A DNA stretch of 64,000 bases from Cupriavidus pauculus (lineage in GTDB: Bacteria > Pseudomonadota > Gammaproteobacteria > Burkholderiales > Burkholderiaceae). The notes beneath the pieces are model-generated. The model saw only the letters and a program-made list of their open reading frames with translations. It did no database searches and had not been told where the DNA came from. Positions 54,421 to 62,952 of the stretch are shown piece by piece (the first letter of the stretch is position 1; each line of letters begins with the position of its first letter). A program made the translations under genes and the position numbers. The stretch covers positions 930,001 through 994,000 of the forward strand of contig NZ_CP044065.1 of NCBI RefSeq assembly GCF_008693385.1, written 5' to 3'.

Positions 54421-55017
54421 TCAGAGGGTGAGGGTCGGGGTGACGGACGCGCGGCTCTCGAGCGGTCGCATGGGCTTGTCGATGTCGAGGGTGTGCAGGC
54501 GGAAGCTGCCGTCCGCGATGCGGCCGGCGGCGCGATCCGCGAAGAAGCTGCGCAGCGTGTGGATGACGGTGGGAAACGCGAGGTCGTCCCACGGCACCTC
54601 GTCCTCGGTCACGAGCTTCACCTCGAGGCTTTCCTCGCCGGGGGCGAAGTCGAGGTCCTCGAGCGTCGCGAGGTAGAACAGATGCACCTGATGCACGTGC
54701 GGCACGTTCAGCATCGAGAACAGTTCGCCCATCTGGACGCGCGCACCGGCTTCCTCGAGCGTTTCACGCATGGCGCCCTGCGCGGTGGTCTCGCCGATTT
54801 CCATGAAACCCGCGGGCAGTGTCCAGAAGCCATAGCGCGGCTCGATCGCGCGTTTGCAGATCAGGATCTTGTCTTCCCATACCGGGATGGTGCCGACCAC
54901 GTTACGCGGATTCACGTAATGAATCGTGCCGCAGTTGTCGCAAACGCTGCGCGGTCGGTTGTCGCCATCGGGTACGCGCAAGACGACCGCGTGGCCGCAG
55001 TTCGAGCAGAATTTCAT
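54421..55017 (-). CDS. Nudix hydrolase with N-terminal zinc ribbon
   Basis: This 198-residue protein starts with a zinc ribbon (FCSNCGHAV...CDNCGTIHY, four Cys) followed by a Nudix box GFMEIGETTAQGAMRETLEEAGA, matching G-x5-E-x7-R-E-x2-E-E-x-G. The zinc-ribbon type resembles NudC-like and ADP-ribose/NADH pyrophosphatases of this family. It hydrolyses a nucleoside diphosphate derivative; the exact substrate is unclear. It is the first gene of a likely Nudix-aat-bpt-pyrD transcription unit. Confidence 0.9.
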   Translation of the reverse strand: MKFCSNCGHAVVLRVPDGDNRPRSVCDNCGTIHYVNPRNVVGTIPVWEDKILICKRAIEPRYGFWTLPAGFMEIGETTAQGAMRETLEEAGARVQMGELFSMLNVPHVHQVHLFYLATLEDLDFAPGEESLEVKLVTEDEVPWDDLAFPTVIHTLRSFFADRAAGRIADGSFRLHTLDIDKPMRPLESRASVTPTLTL

Positions 55018-55140
55018 GAGGGGCGTCCGGAAGGAATGGCGCCAAGTGTATCACCGCGCCGCCGGCCGCCCCCATGGCGTTTCCACTGCCCTTGCTGTCG
55101 CCCTCGCTGTCTTCCGCCAGCCGCGTGGACCGGCGCCGCA

Positions 55141-55599
55141 TCAGCGGCCGCTCGTGCCGGTGGTGCCGGGCGAACCCGGTACGGGCGCCGGTGACGCGGT
55201 GCCTGGCGCGGTGGTGCCGGTACCCGGCGTCGTGCTCGGACGGCCCATCGTCGAATCGGTACCGCTGCGCGGCATCGTCCGGTTGCTGTCGCGCGGCATG
55301 GTGCTGTCGCGGGCGCGGTCACGCGTGCTGCTGTTGGGGTTGGTGCCGCGCGCGCCCGAAGGGTTCGTGGCCGGCGTATCGCCGGGGCCCGTGGTGCCCG
55401 AGGCCGTGCCCGTGCTCGTGCCCGGCGCGCCGCCCATGCCGGTGCCCGTGCCGGCGCTACCGCCACCGCCGCCCGCGCCGCCGCCCCCACCACCGCCGCC
55501 GCCACCCTGTGCCCATGCCGCGCCGCTCGCGAGCATCGCGCAGGTCAACGCTGCGGTGATCCACTTAGCCGAAGTCTTTCGTTGGTTGGAAGTCGCCAT
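55141..55599 (-). CDS. Small secreted Gly/Ser/Thr-rich protein
   Basis: This 152-residue protein has a signal peptide (WITAALTCAMLASGAAWAQ). The mature sequence is almost all low-complexity: a 10-Gly run and a second Gly5 run, then Gly-Thr-Ser-Pro stretches with basic-acidic RDRARDSTMPRDSNRTMPRSG. No enzyme domain is visible. AGGAG lies 9 bases before ATG 55599. Such proteins are likely unstructured periplasmic or surface polypeptides. The function is unknown; GC-rich repeats make length variation between strains likely. Confidence 0.75.
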   Translation of the reverse strand: MATSNQRKTSAKWITAALTCAMLASGAAWAQGGGGGGGGGGAGGGGGSAGTGTGMGGAPGTSTGTASGTTGPGDTPATNPSGARGTNPNSSTRDRARDSTMPRDSNRTMPRSGTDSTMGRPSTTPGTGTTAPGTASPAPVPGSPGTTGTSGR

Positions 55600-55764
55600 G
55601 ATCTCTGCTCCTCTGAGAAACGAGTGATGGAGTGAGGACTTCCGCAAGACGCGTTCCTGCCCGCGTTCCTGTCGCTTCTTGTGGGTCAGGGCGGGGATGC
55701 GGCACATATCGCGCCGACCATTGCATATTGCACGTGGCAGCGGTGCAGATATTGCAGGCAATAA

Positions 55765-55791
55765 AAAACCCGCTGCGCAGCAGCGGGTTTT
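55765..55791 (-). terminator. Rho-independent terminator of tRNA-fMet
   Basis: Twelve-base perfect arms (AAAACCCGCTGC / GCAGCGGGTTTT) around a GCA loop. Read on the minus strand the stem is followed by more T. It is 33 bases downstream of the tRNA. Confidence 0.85.
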
Positions 55792-55823
55792 CGAAATGCG
55801 ATGACGGCGTGTTGGTAACCAGG

Positions 55824-55901
<78 letters not shown>

Positions 55902-55958
55902 TCCGTCGAAGCTGAAATTATATGTCATCTAATTTTGCATTGCAACACTTATGCCGAC

Positions 55959-56696
55959 TTACTTCCAGGGCGCCGCTTCGAACTCGAAGCTATCGCGTTG
56001 CTGCAGGTCGTCACGCTGCCAGATCACGCGGTCTCGCCGCACGGTAAGCATCCACGTGGTGGTCTCGCGCGGATGCGTGGTATCGAACGCGCGCGGTGTC
56101 AGCACCGCGGCGGCGCGGCCATGGAGCGGGTCGCGCACCGAGGTGTATCGAATGACGCCGACACCGGCTTCGCGCGCGATGCGCGCGAAGGCCTGGCAGG
56201 CCGAGTAGTCGGTCGGGTCCGTCCACTGCGCGGCGTCCTCAACGAATGGCGGCGCATCGAGTGCGATGCCCTGCGTACTCACGCTGACCTGGAACAGCGT
56301 CTGCGCGCGCGCATCGATGCGCGGCAGGTCGGGGCTGTCCATCAGGAAGCGCCAGCGCCAGTAACCGAGCTCCGCGCAGGCGGTGCGAACCTCGTCGGCG
56401 CCATAGAACACTCCGGCATCCTGTGCCGCGCGAAAGCGGGAGGCGCGGCGCGCGTCGGCGGAACCGGTGGGGTAGCGGAACGGCGTGAACATCAGATAGT
56501 GGAGCGCCTGCGCGTCGTGAGGCACGTGGGGCTTGCCCGCTTCCAGCACGCGTTCCAGCACGGCCTGCTCCTCGAGGCTATCGACGAGGGGCATCGTCGA
56601 CACCACGTGCTGGGCTTCCACGGCCCGCCACAGCAGGAGCGCGCAGGGCTCGCGCTCAGATGCGACCGCGGGTGGCGTCCAGGTAGTGAACGACAC
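55959..56696 (-). CDS. RES-domain toxin
   Basis: This 245-residue protein carries a RES domain, named for conserved Arg, Glu and Ser. Characteristic segments are LLLWRAVEAQH (Arg), GVFYGADEVRTACAELGYWRWRF (Glu), and DYSACQAFARIAREAGVGVIRYTSVRDP (Ser). Known RES toxins (ParT, MbcT) degrade NAD+ or modify Prs. Its start lies inside the upstream Xre-type antitoxin gene (41-base overlap), the standard two-gene operon. Some family members are longer or shorter at the N-terminus; this one starts close to the domain. Confidence 0.88.
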   Translation of the reverse strand: MSFTTWTPPAVASEREPCALLLWRAVEAQHVVSTMPLVDSLEEQAVLERVLEAGKPHVPHDAQALHYLMFTPFRYPTGSADARRASRFRAAQDAGVFYGADEVRTACAELGYWRWRFLMDSPDLPRIDARAQTLFQVSVSTQGIALDAPPFVEDAAQWTDPTDYSACQAFARIAREAGVGVIRYTSVRDPLHGRAAAVLTPRAFDTTHPRETTTWMLTVRRDRVIWQRDDLQQRDSFEFEAAPWK

Positions 56697-57045
56697 GTAC
56701 GAGACCTTCCGTGGTGCGGATGAGTTCGAGCGGCTTGCCGCCCAGCGCGAGATTGTCGTGGGTCAGCCAGAGCCGGGCCTGTTCGTCATGGCCGAGTATG
56801 GCGTCGAGCGAGCGGAACAGGCGCACGAACAGCACGCCGAATTCCCATTCCTTGCGGTGCGCGTCGAGGATATAGCCTCCCGAGGCCATCCGCGACACCG
56901 AGGCCGTGCTGATGCCCAGCACGCTGGCGATCACGGCCTGGCTGATGCCGAGAAAGGCGGCGGCGCGCATGACCGCCTTGGTCAACGTCGTGCCCGGGTC
57001 GGGGCTGCCGGCCGGGTTTGTCTCCGGAATCTGAATGGGCTGCAT
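56656..57045 (-). CDS. Xre/MbcA/ParS-type antitoxin
   Basis: This 129-residue protein has a helix-turn-helix (MRAAAFLGISQAVIASVLGISTASVSRMASG) and the C-terminal MbcA/ParS toxin-binding domain (FVRLFRSLDAILGHDEQARLWLTHDNLALGGKPLELIRTTEGLVRVVHYLDATRGRI), the classic partner of RES toxins. It should bind and neutralise the RES protein and repress the operon. AGGAG lies upstream of ATG 57045. An open frame continuing to 57363 is a shadow over boxA and is rejected. Confidence 0.92.
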   Translation of the reverse strand: MQPIQIPETNPAGSPDPGTTLTKAVMRAAAFLGISQAVIASVLGISTASVSRMASGGYILDAHRKEWEFGVLFVRLFRSLDAILGHDEQARLWLTHDNLALGGKPLELIRTTEGLVRVVHYLDATRGRI

Positions 57046-57154
57046 CGGGGCTCCTGACCTCCGCTCCTGACCGCTGTTCCTGGGATTACCTGTTTCTTGA
57101 GAAACATTATAGGCGGGCAGTTTCAGAAGGGAAGTCGACGCAGCGTGGGCATTC

Positions 57155-58372
57155 TCAGTAGGTTTCCAGATGGAGCCGTCCCTCGGCCCGCAGCGTGGTC
57201 TCGATGGCCGCCCAGTCCAGTCCGTGCGCGGCGCAGACGTCCGCGAACGCGGCCAGCACGCCGTCTTCCATGCCCCTGAGGCCGCAGATATAGACGTAGC
57301 CGTGCGGGTCGCCGAGGTGCGCGGCCACGCGCGCGGCCGCCTGGCGGATGGCGTCCTGCACATAGCGGCGCGGCACGGCGGGGTCGCGCGAGAACGCGAA
57401 GTGGATGTCGAGGAAGTCCTTCGGCAGCTTCAGCAGCGGGCCGAAGTAGGGCAGTTCCGCCTGGTTGCGCGCGCCGAAGAACAGCAGGCGGCGGCCGTCG
57501 AACCGGTCGCGCTGGCGGCGCATGCGCTCGGTCATCGCGCGCATGGGCGCGGAGCCGGTGCCCGTGCAGATCATCATCACGCTGGCCTCGCGATGGTTCG
57601 GCATCAGGAACGTGCTGCCGAACGGGCCCACTACCTGCACGGTGTCGCCCTTGGCGAGATCGCACAGGAAGTTCGAGGCCACGCCGCGCACGGGGCGGCC
57701 GTCGTGATCGCGATCGACGCGCTTGATGGTCAGCGCGAGGTTGTTGTAGCCGGGGCGCTCGCCGTCGCGCGGGCTCGCCACCGAGTACATGCGAACGTAG
57801 TGCGGCTTGCCCGCGGCATCGGTGCCGGGCGGGACGATGCCGATCGCCTGGCCTTCGAGCACCGGAAAGAACTGGTTGCCGAAGTCGAGCACCAGATGGT
57901 GGATGTCGCTCGACGCGCCGGCGTCGGTGAGACGGTAGTTGCCCGCGACGGTCGCCGTGACCGGCGCGCGGACGCCGTGCAGGTTCACGTGCGGCTGCGC
58001 GGCCGACCATGGCGCGCGGGGCGAGGTGTGGCGGCTGGTTTCGACGGCCTGCACGGGCGTGCCGGCGTCCGGGGCGCCGGTCGCGGCCCCGGCAGCCGCT
58101 TCCATGGACACCTCGCCGGGCAGTTCGTCCCATTCGAGCTGGGCATCGATCGGATATGCCTGCCCGCGCGGCACCGTACGCCAGTTGTCGATGGCGCCCG
58201 TGGGGCACGGCGACAGGCATGCGCCGCAGCCGTTGCAGACGTCGGCCCTGACCACATAGTTGCGCGCATCGTGCGTGATGGCGCCGATCGGGCACGTGTC
58301 CTCGCACGTGTTGCAGCGAATGCAGATCTCGGGATCGATCAGATGCTGCCGGATGATGTCGGACGCGCCCAT
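57155..58372 (-). CDS. boxA: Benzoyl-CoA 2,3-epoxidase reductase subunit
   Basis: This 405-residue NADPH-dependent reductase delivers electrons to BoxB. The N-terminus has two 4Fe-4S ferredoxin motifs ([12 protein letters not shown] and [12 protein letters not shown]). The rest is a ferredoxin-NADP reductase module: FAD-binding [11 protein letters not shown](P) motifs [14 protein letters not shown] and [17 protein letters not shown] 58372 has AGGGA upstream. It is the third gene of the boxC-boxB-boxA operon, 10 bases after boxB. Confidence 0.95.
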   Translation of the reverse strand: MGASDIIRQHLIDPEICIRCNTCEDTCPIGAITHDARNYVVRADVCNGCGACLSPCPTGAIDNWRTVPRGQAYPIDAQLEWDELPGEVSMEAAAGAATGAPDAGTPVQAVETSRHTSPRAPWSAAQPHVNLHGVRAPVTATVAGNYRLTDAGASSDIHHLVLDFGNQFFPVLEGQAIGIVPPGTDAAGKPHYVRMYSVASPRDGERPGYNNLALTIKRVDRDHDGRPVRGVASNFLCDLAKGDTVQVVGPFGSTFLMPNHREASVMMICTGTGSAPMRAMTERMRRQRDRFDGRRLLFFGARNQAELPYFGPLLKLPKDFLDIHFAFSRDPAVPRRYVQDAIRQAAARVAAHLGDPHGYVYICGLRGMEDGVLAAFADVCAAHGLDWAAIETTLRAEGRLHLETY

Positions 58373-58382
58373 GTCGGTGTCC

Positions 58383-59807
58383 CTAGTTGAAGCGGACATA
58401 GGCGAAGTCCATCGGTTGCCGGTTGATGCCGACGGCCGGTGGCGCGATCCAGCCGGCATAGCGGCCGGGTTCGGTCACACGTCCCATCAGCGATGCGACG
58501 AATGCGCGGTCCTCGTCCGTCGCGAGCCATTCGTGCTGGCGCGCGGCCCATTCGGCCTCGCCGACGATCGCGCCTTCGGGCGAGACGCGGACGTTCGACA
58601 GTGTGCCGATGCGTCGGTTGAACGCCTTGTGCGGCACGGTCAGGCGGAACGGAATGCCGGCCTTCTCGATGACCTTGTTCCAGCGCGCCACGCCGCCCAT
58701 CGAGTCGCGGATATAGTCGTCGCGCAGCACCTCGTTGAGCGCGTTGAGCATCGGCACCTCGCGCTCGGTCAGACGGCCGTCCTGGACATCGAGGATGCGA
58801 TAGACGTCCTGCTTGAGCACGTGGTCGTCGTCGCGCTTGCCTTCCTCGAAACGGCCCTTGAGGCCCGCGCTGTAGAACGTGGCGGCGTTCGACGACTGGT
58901 CCGCGCCGAACAGGTCGATCGTCACGCTGTAGTGGAAGTTCAGGTAACGCTGGATGGTCTGCAGGTCGATGACGCCGGCCGCGCGCACGTCGGCCGGGTC
59001 GTGGATATCGCGCTCGCGCATGACCTCGCACGTGCGCTGGATCGCGCGCGATACGCCGGACTCGCCCACGAACATATGATGCGCCTCCTCGGTGAGCATG
59101 AAGCGCGTGGTGCGCGCGAGCGGATCGAAGCCCGATTCCGCCAGCGCGCACAACTGGAACTTGCCGTCGCGATCGGTAAAGTACGTGAACATGAAGAACG
59201 CGAGCCAGTCGGGCGTGCGTTCGTTGAACGCGCCGAGAATGCGCGGATTGTCTTCGTCGCCCGAGCGGCGCCCGAGCAGTGCCTCGGCTTCCTCGCGGCC
59301 GTCGCGCCCGAAATAGCGATGCAGCAGATACACCATCGCCCACAGATGGCGGCCTTCCTCGACGTTCACCTGGAACAGGTTGCGCAGGTCGTAGAGCGAC
59401 GGCGCGGTAAGGCCGAGGTGGCGCTGCTGTTCGACCGACGCGGGTTCGGTATCGCCCTGCGTGACGATGATGCGGCGCAGGTTGGCGCGATGCTCGCCCG
59501 GTACCTCCTGCCACGCGGCCTCGCCCTTGTGCTCGCCAAAATGAATGCGGCGCTCGGGATCGCCCGGCGGCACGAAGATCCCCCAGCGGTAGTCGGGCAT
59601 CCTGACGTAGTCGAAGTGCGCCCAGCCGGAGGGATCGACGGAGGTCGCCGTGCGCAGGTAGACGTCGTGCGTGTGCGAGCCTTCGGGACCCATGTCGCGC
59701 CACCAGTCCAGGAAGGCCGGCTGCCAGTGTTCGAGCGCGCGTTGCAGCGCGCGGTCGTCGGACAGGTGGACGTTGTTCGGAATCTTCTGGCTGTAGTCGA
59801 TGCTCAC
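58383..59807 (-). CDS. boxB: Benzoyl-CoA 2,3-epoxidase oxygenase subunit
   Basis: This 474-residue diiron oxygenase converts benzoyl-CoA to the 2,3-epoxide. Length equals the Azoarcus enzyme (about 473). The diiron ligands sit in [23 protein letters not shown] and [15 protein letters not shown] (E-x2-H type), and the C-terminal [30 protein letters not shown] is family-typical. Start is GTG 59807 with GGGAGA upstream. It lies between boxC and boxA with gaps of 13 and 10 bases. Confidence 0.96.
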   Translation of the reverse strand: MSIDYSQKIPNNVHLSDDRALQRALEHWQPAFLDWWRDMGPEGSHTHDVYLRTATSVDPSGWAHFDYVRMPDYRWGIFVPPGDPERRIHFGEHKGEAAWQEVPGEHRANLRRIIVTQGDTEPASVEQQRHLGLTAPSLYDLRNLFQVNVEEGRHLWAMVYLLHRYFGRDGREEAEALLGRRSGDEDNPRILGAFNERTPDWLAFFMFTYFTDRDGKFQLCALAESGFDPLARTTRFMLTEEAHHMFVGESGVSRAIQRTCEVMRERDIHDPADVRAAGVIDLQTIQRYLNFHYSVTIDLFGADQSSNAATFYSAGLKGRFEEGKRDDDHVLKQDVYRILDVQDGRLTEREVPMLNALNEVLRDDYIRDSMGGVARWNKVIEKAGIPFRLTVPHKAFNRRIGTLSNVRVSPEGAIVGEAEWAARQHEWLATDEDRAFVASLMGRVTEPGRYAGWIAPPAVGINRQPMDFAYVRFN

Positions 59808-59820
59808 GTGCGGTCTCCCG

Positions 59821-61569
59821 TTATACCCGGTCCCGGTCGAAGCGGGCCTTGTTGCCGGTGCCGAACACCTTGAGCGCACCGTACTCGCCGACCGCGTTGG
59901 GCCGGTTGAAGATCCAGTTCTGCCATGCGGAGAGGCGGCCGAAGATGCGCGTCTCCATCGTCTCGCGCGGGCCAAAGCGCAGGTTGGCCTCGAGGCCCGT
60001 CAGCGCATCGGGCGAGAGGCTTGCGCGCTCTTCCAGCGCGAGGCGGATCTCGTCGTCCCAGTCGATATCGTCGGGCGCCATCGTGACGAGCCCGAGCGCT
60101 TCGGCCTCGCGCGCATCGATCGGCGTGCCGATACGCGCGCGGGCGGCATCGATCGGGTCCGCCTCGCCGTAGAAGCGGGCCACGAGGCGCGGCAGGCCGT
60201 TCGACATCGGGTAGCGCCCGAAGTTGGCGGCATGCAGCGACAGCCGCGGGGCGGGGCGTCCGATCGCATCGGCATCGGTGGGGGCCGCATCGGTGGCGTC
60301 GAGCATGTAGCTGCGGTCGGCCGCCAGCGCGAGCTCGAGCAACGTGCCCGCGAAGCAGGAGCCGGGTTCGATCAGCGCGATCAGGCTGCGCGAAGACACA
60401 TCGAGGCGCGCGAGCGTCCGGCGCAGCATGCCGACGGTCTCGCGTACGAACCAGTGGCCGGCGTGCGCGTCGAGCGTGGCATCGGCGGCAAGCACATGCG
60501 CGGCATCGCCTTCGGTACGCAGGACCCAGATGCCGATATCGAGATGATTCGTGCGGAGCATCAGGATGGCATCGTCGAGCTCGCGCGCCATCTTCAGCGG
60601 CCACCACCGCGCGCCGGCCGCGACGATGCCGTCGAGATCGGCCGGCGGGGCGGCGTCGGGCGCGCGGACGGTCAGCGTGGCGCGGCGGGCGGCACGGTCG
60701 AGCGTGACCGACACCGTCTCGTAGTCATAGCCATCGGCGCGGATCGTGCGCGAGAGCGGGACGAGCGCGATACCCGTAGCAATCCCGTCCGGGCGGTCGC
60801 TCTGCATGGCGAGCGCATGCGCGCGCGCCTGAACGTGTTCGGCGAAGCGCGCGGGTTTGACCACTGCATCCACGAGCTTCCAGTCGCACGCGCGCTGGCC
60901 CCGCACGCCTTCCGTCGTCAGGCAGAAAATGTCGGCATGATCGCGCCGCACATGGCGCTTGTCGGTCATGCGCGTCAGGCCACCCGTGCCGGGCAGCACG
61001 CCGAGCAGCGGCACCTCGGGCAGGCTGACGGCCGACGAGCGGTCATCGACGAGCACGATCTCGTCGCAGGCCAGTGCGAGTTCATAGCCGCCGCCGGCCG
61101 TGGTGCCGCTGCACGCGGCAATGAACTTGAGCCCCGAATGCCGGCTGCTGTCCTCGATGCCGTTGCGCGTCTCGTTCGTGAACTTGCAGAAGTTGACTTT
61201 CCACGCGTGGCTCGACTTGCCGAGCATGAAGATGTTCGCGCCGGAGCAGAATACGCGGTCGCGCGCGCTGGCGATGATCACGCTGCGGATCTCGGGATGC
61301 TCGAAGCGAATGCGTTGCAGTGCGTCGTGCAGTTCGATATCGACCCCGAGGTCGTAGGAGTTCAGCTTGAGCGCGTAGCCGGGGCGCAGGCCGCCGTTCT
61401 CGTCCACGTCCATGGTCAGCGTGGCGACCGGGCCGTCGAACGCTAGCCGCCAGTGGCGGTAGTGGTCCGGGTGGCGGTCGAACAGGACGAGGTCATCCCC
61501 CGACGACGCCTGGAGAAGGGGGGCCGGGGGGACCAGTGGGACAAGGGGGGCGAGGGCCGGCATGGACAT
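59821..61569 (-). CDS. boxC: 2,3-Epoxybenzoyl-CoA dihydrolase
   Basis: This 582-residue ring-opening enzyme has two tandem crotonase-like domains and makes 3,4-dehydroadipyl-CoA semialdehyde and formate from the epoxide. Visible are SARDRVFCSGANIFMLG, FIAACSGTTAGGGYELALACDEIVLVDDR and SLPEVPLLGVLPGTGGLTRMTDKRH in domain 1, and EPGSCFAGTLLELALAADRSYML in domain 2. The start is ATG 61569 behind AGGAG. It is the first gene of the box operon; the operator elements lie 20-60 bases upstream. Confidence 0.96.
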   Translation of the reverse strand: MSMPALAPLVPLVPPAPLLQASSGDDLVLFDRHPDHYRHWRLAFDGPVATLTMDVDENGGLRPGYALKLNSYDLGVDIELHDALQRIRFEHPEIRSVIIASARDRVFCSGANIFMLGKSSHAWKVNFCKFTNETRNGIEDSSRHSGLKFIAACSGTTAGGGYELALACDEIVLVDDRSSAVSLPEVPLLGVLPGTGGLTRMTDKRHVRRDHADIFCLTTEGVRGQRACDWKLVDAVVKPARFAEHVQARAHALAMQSDRPDGIATGIALVPLSRTIRADGYDYETVSVTLDRAARRATLTVRAPDAAPPADLDGIVAAGARWWPLKMARELDDAILMLRTNHLDIGIWVLRTEGDAAHVLAADATLDAHAGHWFVRETVGMLRRTLARLDVSSRSLIALIEPGSCFAGTLLELALAADRSYMLDATDAAPTDADAIGRPAPRLSLHAANFGRYPMSNGLPRLVARFYGEADPIDAARARIGTPIDAREAEALGLVTMAPDDIDWDDEIRLALEERASLSPDALTGLEANLRFGPRETMETRIFGRLSAWQNWIFNRPNAVGEYGALKVFGTGNKARFDRDRV

Positions 61570-61587
61570 GGGGCGCGTCTCCTTCGT

Positions 61588-61628
61588 GCACTATAGTGCT
61601 TCGCATATTTCGATGAAATATAGTGCAT
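61588..61628. promoter_or_regulatory. Promoter and candidate BoxR operator of boxCBA
   Basis: A perfect 12-base palindrome GCACTATAGTGC (61588-61599) overlaps the -10 box (TATAGT on the minus strand; -35-like TTTCAT 17 bases upstream). A second element, ATATAGTGCAT (61618-61628), recurs exactly upstream of the divergent ligase gene at 62851. BzdR/BoxR operators are reported to be built from TGCA half-sites. Confidence 0.6.
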
Positions 61629-61674
61629 GGATTCAGGCGACGCAAGCCCGGAACTCACCGCGGAACAACAGGGG

Positions 61675-62748
61675 TCAGAGCGGTTCCCGCAGCCGCTCGC
61701 GCAGCGCGCGCAACGACGTGCCGGCGTCCTGCCCGCTGGTGTCGATCGCCAGATCCGCGCGCGCATAAAGCGGCGAGCGTGCCTGGAGAATGCGCCGCAG
61801 GTCGGTCATGGCCTCGCGGTTGCCTTCCATGGGCCGCATGTCGCCCTGCGCCACCACGCGCGCCATATGTTCCTCGGGCGAGGTGCGGACCCAGACCGTG
61901 AAGCAGTGCGAGAGCAGAAGATTGAAGGTGGCGGGCTCCGAGACGAGGCTTCCCGGCGTGGCGAGCACCATGGTCTCGTGCTCGCGCAGCACGCGCTCGA
62001 GCGCGCGCATCTCGTAGCGCCGGTAGGCCGCCTGGCCATACAGCGAATGAATCTCGGAGAGGCTTGCGCCCGCTTCGCGCTCGATCGCCGTATTGAGTTC
62101 GACGAACGGCATGTTCTCGGCGCTTGCCAGCGCGCGGCCCAGCGTCGATTTGCCCGCGCCGCGCAGGCCGATCAGCGCAATCCGGCGATGGCGCGCGGCT
62201 GGCGACGCCGTGGGGGAGAGCGCCTGGCGCGCGGCCTCGCGGACGCGTGCGAGATCGTGGGCGGGCAGTTGGGCAAGCCATTGCACGAGCTGGGAAAACT
62301 CGGTCGCGCGTTGATTCGGAGGTGGGGCGGGTTGTCCCGATTGCGGCATCTGTGCCGGTTGTGGCGCGACCGACGAGGGTGCCGAGCCGTCGGCACCTGG
62401 CCCGCCGGTTGGCATATCGGCGCGCAGGTCCACCTCGGCCAGCACCACGGGCAGCGGCACGTCCAGCGCGCGCGCGACCTCGCGCAGCAGCAGCACGGAG
62501 GCGTTGCCGGTACCGGTCTCGAGATTGGCGAGGTAGCGTTCGGAAACATCGGCGCCGCGTGCGAGGTCCTTGCGCGACATGCCGCGCGCCGCGCGCAGCG
62601 ATCGGATACGCTCGCCGAGTTGCGTCAGATAGGGGTCGCGCGGCGCAGGCGTGGCGTCAGGCGTAGCAGGGGTGTCGGCTGCGGCTGCTGGTGCTGCAGC
62701 AGGGCGGCCGGGACGGTCATCGGGATTCGACTGTGGATCGCGGCGCAT
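61675..62748 (-). CDS. boxR: BoxR, benzoyl-CoA-responsive repressor
   Basis: This 357-residue regulator has an Xre helix-turn-helix (LGERIRSLRAARGMSRKDLARGADVSERYLANLETGTGNAS, about residues 44-84), a Pro-rich linker, and a C-terminal shikimate-kinase-like domain (IALIGLRGAGKSTLGRALA with an intact P-loop, FVELNTAIEREAGASLSEIHSLYG). This is the BzdR/BoxR architecture; benzoyl-CoA is the known effector. It lies 105 bases upstream of boxC on the same strand and is divergent from the benzoate-CoA ligase, so it is placed to control both. Confidence 0.95.
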   Translation of the reverse strand: MRRDPQSNPDDRPGRPAAAPAAAADTPATPDATPAPRDPYLTQLGERIRSLRAARGMSRKDLARGADVSERYLANLETGTGNASVLLLREVARALDVPLPVVLAEVDLRADMPTGGPGADGSAPSSVAPQPAQMPQSGQPAPPPNQRATEFSQLVQWLAQLPAHDLARVREAARQALSPTASPAARHRRIALIGLRGAGKSTLGRALASAENMPFVELNTAIEREAGASLSEIHSLYGQAAYRRYEMRALERVLREHETMVLATPGSLVSEPATFNLLLSHCFTVWVRTSPEEHMARVVAQGDMRPMEGNREAMTDLRRILQARSPLYARADLAIDTSGQDAGTSLRALRERLREPL

Positions 62749-62829
62749 GCGTGAGGGTGTGTGTCGATGGTGTGTCGGTCACATCTGGCCGCATTATAAG
62801 GCTCGGCCATCAGGGTCGTGGGTAGACAT

Positions 62830-62861
62830 TTGGTGGGGTAGGAGACTGCCATATAGTGCAT
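62830..62861 (+). promoter_or_regulatory. Promoter and candidate BoxR operator of the benzoate-CoA ligase gene
   Basis: TTGGTG (62830-62835), 16-base spacer and TATAGT (62852-62857) overlap the element ATATAGTGCAT (62851-62861), identical to that at 61618. More TGCAT motifs follow at 62871 and 62896. The operator over the -10 box suggests direct repression. Confidence 0.55.
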
Positions 62862-62952
62862 ACCCTTCCTTGCATAATACTCTGTGTGAAATAAAATGCA
62901 TCGACGTCGGCGGCCATGGCTGTCGGGACAAGAAGACAACAGGAGTGGAGAC

